Shown here piece after piece: positions 1 to 8,283 of a stretch of 48,859 nt of DNA (position 1 is its first letter; each line of letters begins with the position of its first letter). The notes under the pieces are model-generated. The model did no database searches. It had not been told where the DNA came from and was given only the letters and a program-made list of their open reading frames with translations. The position numbers and the translations under genes were made by a program. Source of the DNA: Prevotella sp. (GTDB lineage: Bacteria; Bacteroidota; Bacteroidia; Bacteroidales; Bacteroidaceae); contig JAFZSR010000047.1 in the NCBI GenBank assembly GCA_017619275.1, forward strand, positions 1-48,859. Direction: 5' to 3'.

Positions 1-46
1 GGGCCTGCAGCAAGGGATAGACTCTTGGGCCTCCAAGGGCGGATAG
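1..46 (+). CDS. Possible 3' end of a truncated gene
   Basis: The second forward frame is open from the window edge to a TAG at 44-46 and would end in GLQQGIDSWASKGG. The Gly-Ile-Asp-x-Trp pattern faintly recalls the end of rhodanese domains, but 14 residues cannot support an assignment. The same bases also contain a 5-bp hairpin (CTTGG/CCAAG, 24-37), so this could instead be part of a structured RNA. Confidence 0.2.
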   Translation, partial: GLQQGIDSWASKGG

Positions 47-227
47 GGTGACCTCCGGCAGTTAATCCTTCCTTTCAACAACAAAGGTAAGGAAAAACCG
101 TGATATCTCTACATTTTTCTTCGATTATCTAGCGTTAAATAAATTAAGAGTTCGTAAGGACACTCTTAACAAGCCGCAAAGTTAAAGAAGGGAGGGGAGT
201 GGCTGCGCGACCAAATCATATCCCAAT

Positions 228-395
228 AATCAATAATCTATAGTTTACCGTCTAAAGTCTATAGTCTACCGTCTAAAGTCTATAGTCTACCGTCTAAAGT
301 CTATAGTCTACAGTCTACCGTCTAAAGTCTATAGTCTATAGTCAATCATCTAAAGTCTAAAGTCTACAGTCAATCATCTACAGTCAATAACCAAT
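228..395. repeat. Array of 24 tandem heptamers (consensus AGTCTAC)
   Basis: The segment reads in exact 7-base phase for 24 units. Units are variants of AGTCTAC, AGTCTAT, CGTCTAA, AGTCAAT and CATCTAA, and a 21-base superunit (CGTCTAA, AGTCTAT, AGTCTAC) recurs four times. The flanks decay into AATCAAT and AACCAAT. There is no open frame and no inverted partner. The same heptamer reappears in frame inside the GH92 gene at 9538-9586. Confidence 0.93.
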
Positions 396-428
396 CGGGA
401 GAAAGGAATTCAAAAAAAACGAGAATTG

Positions 429-460
429 CTTGTGGCTTCACTTCTTTTTTTGTACTTTTG
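429..460 (+). promoter_or_regulatory. Bacteroidetes-type promoter for hutH
   Basis: TACTTTTG at 453-460 matches the -7 consensus TAnnTTTG. CTTG at 429-432 lies 20 bases upstream, as expected for the -33 element. The hutH ATG follows 68 bases downstream. Confidence 0.75.
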
Positions 461-528
461 CAGCATACTTTTCGTAACGACGAAAGTAAACAGGTCTTAC
501 CACTAAACGCTACATAACCTTAAACATT

Positions 529-2013
529 ATGGAAACTCATCAGATCACAGCCGAACATCTTAGCATCGAGCGCATCGGCGACATCATCCGCAATGGCATG
601 AAAATAGAGCTGAGCGACGACGCCCGCCAGCGCATCCGCCGCTGCCGCCAATACCTCGACAAGAAAATCGCCTCCAACGGCGCCCCCATCTACGGCGTCA
701 CCACGGGCTTCGGCTCGCTGTGCAACGTCAGCATCGGCCGCGACCAGCTGTCGCAGTTGCAGGTGAACCTCATCAAGAGCCATGCCTGTGGCGTGGGCGA
801 GCGGGTGAGCAACGACATCGTGAAGATCATGCTGCTGCTGAAGATTCAGTCGCTCTCCTACGGCTATAGCGGCTGCAAGCTCGACACCGTGCAGCGGCTG
901 GTGCAGTTCTTCAACAACGATGTCTATCCCGTGGTCTATCGCCAAGGCTCGCTCGGTGCCAGTGGCGACCTGGTGCCGTTGGCCCATCTCTGTCTGCCGC
1001 TCATCGGTCTGGGCGAGGTGGAGTATCAGGGCAAGGTGATTAGTGGCCAGGAGCTGTGCCACAAGAAGCGTTGGAAGCCCATTGAGTTGGCTTCGAAAGA
1101 AGGACTGGCACTGCTCAATGGCACACAGAACATGAGCGCCCATGCCGTGTGGTGCCTGTTGGAGGCACAACGGCTGAGCGACTGGGCCGACATCATCGCT
1201 GCCATGAGCCTCGACGCCTTCGACGGTCGCATCGAGCCATTCCTCGATGCCGTGCAGCGCGTGCGTCCCCATCAGGGACAGATAGAAACGGCGCAACGCA
1301 TCCGCCAACTGCTGGAGGGCAGTCAGATTCTGAACAATATCAAGGCGCATGTGCAAGACCCCTACAGCTTCCGCTGCGTGCCACAGGTACACGGTGCCGT
1401 GAAGGACACCATCCGCTATGTGAAGAGCGTTATCGACACGGAAATCAACTCGGCCACCGACAACCCCACCGTGCTGCCCGACGACGACCTCATCGTGTCG
1501 GCCGGCAACTTCCACGGCGAACCCATCGCCCTGCCCATCGACTTCCTATCGATAGCCATGAGCGAGCTGGCCGACATCGCCGAGCGCCGCATCTACCGAC
1601 TGGTGAGCGGCACGCGCGGGCTGCCCTCGTTCCTCGTGGCCAACCCCGGCGTGAACAGTGGATTCATGATTACGCAGTACACCGCCGCCTCGTGCGTCTC
1701 GCTCAATAAAAGCCTGGCCATGCCCAGCAGCGTGGACAATATTCCCTCGTGCCAGGACCAGGAGGACTTGGTGTCGATGGGTGCCAATGCGGCCATCAAG
1801 CTGCAACGGGTGATTCGCAACACCGAGCGCGTGCTGGCCATCGAGCTGTTCAACGCCGCCCAGGCCCTCGACTTCCGCTTGCCCTTGCATTCCTCACCCG
1901 CCATCTGCCAGCTTCACCAGGACTTCCGCCGCGTGGTGCCCTTCATCCTCAACGACGAGCTGATGTTCCCCCACATCGAGCGCGCCATCGGGTTCTTGAG
2001 AGGTGAGAGGTGA
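529..2013 (+). CDS. hutH: Histidine ammonia-lyase
   Basis: Converts L-histidine to trans-urocanate and ammonia in the cytosol, the first step of histidine breakdown. The 494-residue protein has the signature GSLGASGDLVPLAHL, whose Ala-Ser-Gly cyclises into the MIO electrophile. The substrate-selecting position reads Ser-His (in IKSHACGVG), the histidine-lyase pattern rather than that of tyrosine or phenylalanine lyases. The late motif SCQDQEDLVSMG is also typical. Length is slightly below the usual ~505-510 residues. No other hut gene is adjacent, so it stands alone behind its own promoter. The last residues and the TGA stop are made by the first units of the TGAGAAG heptamer array at 1997, so the C-terminus may have been reshaped by the repeat. 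It converges on speA. Selectivity is inferred from motifs only. Confidence 0.92.
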   Translation: METHQITAEHLSIERIGDIIRNGMKIELSDDARQRIRRCRQYLDKKIASNGAPIYGVTTGFGSLCNVSIGRDQLSQLQVNLIKSHACGVGERVSNDIVKIMLLLKIQSLSYGYSGCKLDTVQRLVQFFNNDVYPVVYRQGSLGASGDLVPLAHLCLPLIGLGEVEYQGKVISGQELCHKKRWKPIELASKEGLALLNGTQNMSAHAVWCLLEAQRLSDWADIIAAMSLDAFDGRIEPFLDAVQRVRPHQGQIETAQRIRQLLEGSQILNNIKAHVQDPYSFRCVPQVHGAVKDTIRYVKSVIDTEINSATDNPTVLPDDDLIVSAGNFHGEPIALPIDFLSIAMSELADIAERRIYRLVSGTRGLPSFLVANPGVNSGFMITQYTAASCVSLNKSLAMPSSVDNIPSCQDQEDLVSMGANAAIKLQRVIRNTERVLAIELFNAAQALDFRLPLHSSPAICQLHQDFRRVVPFILNDELMFPHIERAIGFLRGER

Positions 2014-2125
2014 GAAGTGAGAGGTGAGAAGTGAGAAGTGAAAAATGAGAAGTGAGAAGTGGCTGCCGCGAAATCTTCAGGATATACGTGGCAGCCACTT
2101 CTCACTTTTCACCTCTCACTTCTCA
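1997..2125. repeat. Inverted heptamer arrays between convergent hutH and speA
   Basis: Nine heptamers of the TGAGAAG/TGAGAGG type run from 1997 to 2059. An inverted set (CTTCTCA-type units) runs from about 2098 to 2125. The inner junction is a perfect 15-bp stem (2053-2067 with 2090-2104) enclosing a 22-base loop. The position between two convergent genes suits a bidirectional terminator, although there is no strong T-tract. The array supplies the hutH stop codon. Confidence 0.88.
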
Positions 2126-2132
2126 CTTTCTT

Positions 2133-4025
<1,893 letters not shown>

Positions 4026-4117
4026 CTCTGTCGTTCAAAAAAGGGTTTGGGGCGACAAAGTTACAACAAAAAAGCGAATACGGTGCAGAAAAAGACCAAA
4101 ACTTTTCAATATAACAG

Positions 4118-4169
4118 AAAAAACACGTCGTCTCTCTGCATCCAACATGGATTACGAGAGACGACGTGT
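4118..4169 (-). terminator. Rho-independent terminator of nrdD
   Basis: A perfect 14-bp stem (4123-4136 with 4156-4169) encloses a 19-base loop. On the minus strand it is followed by a run of T. It begins 20 bases after the nrdD stop codon. Confidence 0.9.
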
Positions 4170-4188
4170 AGATTTCAGTAGCTTCGTA

Positions 4189-6441
4189 TCACTTAAAGAG
4201 TTGCTGCTCGCCGTCGTCGATGTGGGTCACGCGATCGTTCAGCTCGGCCAGCTTGCCGCTGTTCCATCGGTCGGTGGTTCCGACGAGGTAGCCAGTGATG
4301 CGCTGCAGGCGGTCGATGTTGTGGCTGTGGCAGCGGGGACATTCCTTCAGGTTTTGCGTGGCGTTCTCGTAGCCGCAGTCCATGCAGCGGTTGCGGTTGT
4401 GGTTCACGCTGCCGTAGCCCATGTCGAGGCGGTCCATCATATCGACCACACCCATGATGACCTGCGGGTTGTGGGTGGCGTCGCCGTCGATTTCTACGTA
4501 GAAGATGTGTCCGCCGCGCGTCAAGTTATGGTAGGGCGCCTCCACCTCGGCCTTGTGGCGAGCGGAGCATTTGTAATAGACGGGCACGTGGTTGGAGTTG
4601 GTGTAGTAGTCGCGGTCGGTAACGCCCGGGATGCTGCCGAAGTCCTTACGGTCGCGCTTGGTGAAGCGGCCTGCCAGTCCCTCGGCGGGCGTGGCCAGCA
4701 CGGAGTAGTTGTGGTGGTAGCGCTCGCAGAAGTCGTTGATGCGGTCGCGCATGTAGGTCACGATACGCAGTCCCAGCTCTTGTGCCTCTTGGCTCTCGCC
4801 GTGGTGATGGCCGATGAGGGCGACGAGACACTCGGCCAGACCGATGAACCCGATGCCGAGCGTTCCCTGGTTGATGACGCTCTCCACGGTGTCGTCGGGG
4901 TTGAGTTTGTCGCCGCCTATCCAGAGGCTCTTCATCAGCAAGGGGAACTGTCGGACCAGGGCGGTCTTCTGGAACTTAAAACGGTCGTCGAGCTGCTTGG
5001 CGGTCACCTCCAGCATGTGGTCGAGCTTGGCGAAGAACAGGCCAATGCGCTGCTCTTGCTCCTCCTGCCCCTCGCCACTTACCTCTTTCATGCTCTCGAG
5101 GGCCAGGCGCACAATGTTGATGGTGCTGAACGAGAGATTGCCGCGCCCGATGGAGGTCTTCGGTCCGAAACGGTTCTCGAAGACGCGTGTGCGACAGCCC
5201 ATGGTGGCCACCTCGTGCTCATAGCGCAGGGGGTCGTCGGGATGCCATTCGTCGGTCTGGTTGAACGTGGCATCGAGGTTGAGGAAGTTGGGGAAGAAAC
5301 GGCGCGCCGTCACCTTGCAGGCCAGCTGGTAGAGGTCGAAGTTGCGGTCTTCGGGCAGGTAGTTCACGCCGCGCTTCTTCTTCCAAATCTGTATGGGGAA
5401 GATGGCGGTCTCGCCGTCGCCCACGCCCTCGTAGGTGCTCAGCAGAATCTCGCGCATCACGCAGCGGCCCTCGGCGCTGGTGTCGGTGCCGTAGTTAATG
5501 CTGGAGAAGACCACCTGGTTGCCGCCGCGCGAGTGAATCGTGTTCATGTTGTGGATAAAAGCCTCCATGGCCTGATGAACGCGGCCCACGGTCTTGTTGA
5601 TGGCATGCTGGCGCACGCGGTCGACGCCCTTCAGGCCGTCGAGGGGTTGCTTCAAGTAGTCCATCAGCGGCTCGTCGTAAAGGGCGGAATAGTCTTCGCC
5701 GTTCAGGTCTTCCAGATATTTCAGCTCTTCCTTATAGGTCAGGCGGACAAAGGGAGCCAGGTAGAAATCGAAGGCGGGGATGGCCTGTCCGCCGTGCATC
5801 TCGTTCTGGGCGCACTCCATGCTGATGCAAGCCAGCACCGAGGCAGTTTCAATGCGCTTGGCGGGGCGGCTGGCGCCGTGGCCGGCAATGAAGCCGCAAT
5901 TCAGGATGTGGTCCAAGGGGTGCTGCACGCAGGTGAGGCTCTTCGTGGGGTAATAATCCTTGTCGTGGATGTGCAGCAGGTTCTGCTTCACGGCCTCGCG
6001 GGCGTCGTCGCTCAGCAGATAATCGTCGACGAAGGGCTTAGTGCTCTCCGAGGCGAACTTCATCATCATGCCGGCAGGGGTGTCGGCATTCATGTTGGCA
6101 TTCTCGCGGGTGATGTCGTTGCGCTCCACGTTCACAATGTCGAGGAAGATGTCGCGCGTCTTTGCCCGGCGTGCCACGCTACGCTGGTGGCGGTAGGCGA
6201 TGTACTTCTGCGCCACATCCTTGCGGCTCGACTTCATCAACTCCAGCTCCACGGCGTCCTGAATCTCCTCCACGCTCATCTGTGTCTTGCCGCGCTGGGC
6301 CACATGGTCGGTGATGACACCCACCAGCCGCTCGTCCTCGCCCTTGTCGGTGGCCATCATGGCTTTGCGGATGGCGGCCATGATTTTTTGTTCGTTAAAG
6401 CCGACAATACGCCCGTCGCGCTTTACAACTGTCTGTATCAT
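4189..6441 (-). CDS. nrdD: Anaerobic ribonucleoside-triphosphate reductase
   Basis: Class III reductase that makes dNTPs from NTPs without oxygen by glycyl-radical chemistry. The 750-residue protein opens with an ATP-cone allosteric domain (VVKRDGRIVGFNEQKI, about residues 4-90). It ends with a zinc site (C686, C689, C701, C704) and the glycyl-radical motif RITGYLVG with G717. The second residue after R714 is Thr where the E. coli enzyme has Cys, a tolerated variation. A promoter lies upstream and a strong terminator follows. The activase gene nrdG, often directly downstream, is absent from this window, so the activating radical-SAM partner must be encoded elsewhere. The presence of the enzyme agrees with a strict or facultative anaerobe. 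Confidence 0.96.
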   Translation of the reverse strand: MIQTVVKRDGRIVGFNEQKIMAAIRKAMMATDKGEDERLVGVITDHVAQRGKTQMSVEEIQDAVELELMKSSRKDVAQKYIAYRHQRSVARRAKTRDIFLDIVNVERNDITRENANMNADTPAGMMMKFASESTKPFVDDYLLSDDAREAVKQNLLHIHDKDYYPTKSLTCVQHPLDHILNCGFIAGHGASRPAKRIETASVLACISMECAQNEMHGGQAIPAFDFYLAPFVRLTYKEELKYLEDLNGEDYSALYDEPLMDYLKQPLDGLKGVDRVRQHAINKTVGRVHQAMEAFIHNMNTIHSRGGNQVVFSSINYGTDTSAEGRCVMREILLSTYEGVGDGETAIFPIQIWKKKRGVNYLPEDRNFDLYQLACKVTARRFFPNFLNLDATFNQTDEWHPDDPLRYEHEVATMGCRTRVFENRFGPKTSIGRGNLSFSTINIVRLALESMKEVSGEGQEEQEQRIGLFFAKLDHMLEVTAKQLDDRFKFQKTALVRQFPLLMKSLWIGGDKLNPDDTVESVINQGTLGIGFIGLAECLVALIGHHHGESQEAQELGLRIVTYMRDRINDFCERYHHNYSVLATPAEGLAGRFTKRDRKDFGSIPGVTDRDYYTNSNHVPVYYKCSARHKAEVEAPYHNLTRGGHIFYVEIDGDATHNPQVIMGVVDMMDRLDMGYGSVNHNRNRCMDCGYENATQNLKECPRCHSHNIDRLQRITGYLVGTTDRWNSGKLAELNDRVTHIDDGEQQLFK

Positions 6442-6486
6442 ACGGAAATGTTATTTAAGCTTTTAGTGTTATACGGAAAACAAGTG

Positions 6487-6494
6487 CAAAGATA
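6487..6494 (-). promoter_or_regulatory. -7 box upstream of nrdD
   Basis: Read on the minus strand, TATCTTTG fits TAnnTTTG. It lies 46 bases before the nrdD start. No clear -33 element is visible. Confidence 0.55.
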
Positions 6495-6709
6495 GCATAA
6501 ATTATCGGCAGTTTTTCGTTTTGGAAAACTTTTTTTCCGTTAAAAAACGTCAATCTGCTGGCACGCAACCCGTTGCGTTTCGGTTTTGGAAAACTTATCA
6601 TTTACGTGGTTTTCCCGGGTACTGATTGCATAGAAATGACACAAAACAAAAATCGGCAAGAAAATAGTATTTTTTTTCGTTTTAGGAGCATTATTTCCCT
6701 GAAAATGAT

Positions 6710-6717
6710 TACTTTTG
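6710..6717 (+). promoter_or_regulatory. -7 box upstream of gpmI
   Basis: TACTTTTG matches TAnnTTTG and lies 41 bases before the gpmI ATG. The -33 element is weak. The nrdD-gpmI spacer also holds two near-identical copies of GTTTTGGAAAACTT (around 6519 and 6583). Confidence 0.6.
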
Positions 6718-6758
6718 CAGGTGGAAACGAAACAAATCAAATCAACGGAATAATAAAC

Positions 6759-8279
6759 ATGGCAAAGAAAGCACTTTTGATGATTCTCGACGGATGGGGA
6801 ATCGGACAGCACGGAAGGGGCGACGTCATCTACAACACCCCGACACCTTATTTAGACTATCTCAGAGCCGTGAGCGCCCACTCGCAGCTGGCAGCCAGCG
6901 GCGAGGACGTGGGACTGCCCGACGGACAGATGGGTAACTCGGAGGTGGGACACCTCAACATCGGCGCAGGTCGCATCGTCTACCAGGATCTGGTGAAAAT
7001 CAACCGCGCCTGCAAGGACGGCAGCATCGTGGAGAACCCACAGGTGAAAGCCGCCTACACCTACGCCAAGGAGAATAACAAGAAGCTGCACCTGATGGGT
7101 CTGACGAGCGACGGCGGCGTGCATAGCAGCCTCGACCATCTGTTCAAGCTCATCGAGGTGGGCAAGCACTACGGACTGAAGAACCAGCTGTACGTGCACT
7201 GCTTCATGGACGGCCGCGACACCGACCCGAAGAGCGGCAAGGGCTTCATCCAGCAGGTGACGGATGTCTGCGCCGCCAACGACGCCGCCATCGCCAGCAT
7301 CGTGGGCCGCTTCTACGCCATGGACCGCGACAAGCGCTGGGAGCGTGTGAAGGAGGGCTATGACCTCGTGGTGAACGGTACTGGCAAGCAAGCTACCGAT
7401 ATGGTGGTGGCCATGCAGGAGAGCTACGACGAAGGCGTGACCGACGAGTTCATCAAGCCCATCCACAACAGCACTGTGAACGGCTGCATTGAAGAGGGCG
7501 ACGTGGTCATCTTTATCAACTTCCGCAACGACCGCGCCAAGGAGCTCACCATCGCTCTGACGCAGCAGGACATGCCAGAGCAGGGCATGAAGACCATCCC
7601 CGGCTTACAGTACTATTGCATGACACCCTACGACGCCAACTTCACGGGCGTGCACATCCTCTTCCCGAAGGAGAACGTGGAGAACACGCTGGGCGAGTAC
7701 CTCTCGCAGCAGGGCAAGAAGCAGTTGCACACCGCCGAGACGGAGAAGTACGCACACGTCACCTTCTTCTTCAACGGTGGTCGCGAGGCTCCCTTCAAGA
7801 ACGAGGACCGCATCCTCGTGGCCAGCCCGAAGGTGGCTACCTACGACCTGAAGCCCGAGATGAGCGCCTATGAGGTGAAGGACAAGCTGGTGGCCTCGAT
7901 CAAGACCCAGCAGTACGACTTCATCGTGGTGAACTTCGCCAATGGCGACATGGTGGGTCACACGGGTGTCTATAACGCCATTGCCAAGGCCGTGTGGGCC
8001 GTCGACCGCTGCGTGCGCGACGTCATCGAAGCCGCTAAGAAGAACGGCTACGAGGCCATCATCATCGCCGACCACGGCAATGCCGATAACGCCATCAACC
8101 CCGACGGCACGCCCAACACCGCCCACTCGCTCAACCCCGTTCCCTTCATCTACGTCACCGACAACAACTCGGCTACGGTGAAGGACGGTCGTCTGGCCGA
8201 CGTGGCTCCCAGCATCCTGCACATCATGGGACTGGAGCAGCCCAGCGACATGACGGGCGAGTGCCTTATCATCGATTGA
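6759..8279 (+). CDS. gpmI: 2,3-bisphosphoglycerate-independent phosphoglycerate mutase
   Basis: Interconverts 3- and 2-phosphoglycerate in glycolysis, using two manganese ions and a phosphoserine intermediate. I chose the ATG at 6759 because [16 protein letters not shown] is the conserved N-terminus; the frame stays open upstream to 6573 but that part is promoter DNA. The protein then has 506 residues, normal for the family. Visible motifs: metal ligand in LDGWG (residues 10-14), nucleophile S61 in [14 protein letters not shown], substrate-binding DGRDTDPKS, and C-terminal IADHGNADN metal ligands. The GH92 gene starts only 4 bases after the stop, so the two are probably cotranscribed even though their functions are unrelated. 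Confidence 0.96.
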   Translation: MAKKALLMILDGWGIGQHGRGDVIYNTPTPYLDYLRAVSAHSQLAASGEDVGLPDGQMGNSEVGHLNIGAGRIVYQDLVKINRACKDGSIVENPQVKAAYTYAKENNKKLHLMGLTSDGGVHSSLDHLFKLIEVGKHYGLKNQLYVHCFMDGRDTDPKSGKGFIQQVTDVCAANDAAIASIVGRFYAMDRDKRWERVKEGYDLVVNGTGKQATDMVVAMQESYDEGVTDEFIKPIHNSTVNGCIEEGDVVIFINFRNDRAKELTIALTQQDMPEQGMKTIPGLQYYCMTPYDANFTGVHILFPKENVENTLGEYLSQQGKKQLHTAETEKYAHVTFFFNGGREAPFKNEDRILVASPKVATYDLKPEMSAYEVKDKLVASIKTQQYDFIVVNFANGDMVGHTGVYNAIAKAVWAVDRCVRDVIEAAKKNGYEAIIIADHGNADNAINPDGTPNTAHSLNPVPFIYVTDNNSATVKDGRLADVAPSILHIMGLEQPSDMTGECLIID

Positions 8280-8283
8280 CATC

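Larger units (their letters stand above)
47..528. other. Intergenic region upstream of hutH
   Basis: No credible gene is present. The region holds a weak 7-bp hairpin (TTAAGAG 144-150 with CTCTTAA 163-169), the heptamer array at 228-395 and the hutH promoter at 429-460. The leader between the promoter and the hutH start is about 60 bases and shows no Shine-Dalgarno sequence. Confidence 0.7.

Noticed and set aside
1-70. Riboswitch or RNase P/tmRNA fragment at the window start
   Set aside because: I compared the segment with the conserved cores of common RNAs that I know and found no match; only a 5-bp hairpin is clear.
228-395. Heptamer array considered as a CRISPR array
   Set aside because: The period is 7 bases with no unique spacers between longer repeats, and no cas genes are present.
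520-1515. 331-codon open frame on the minus strand opposite hutH
   Set aside because: It is a shadow of GC-rich hutH; the MIO motif and promoter belong to the plus strand.
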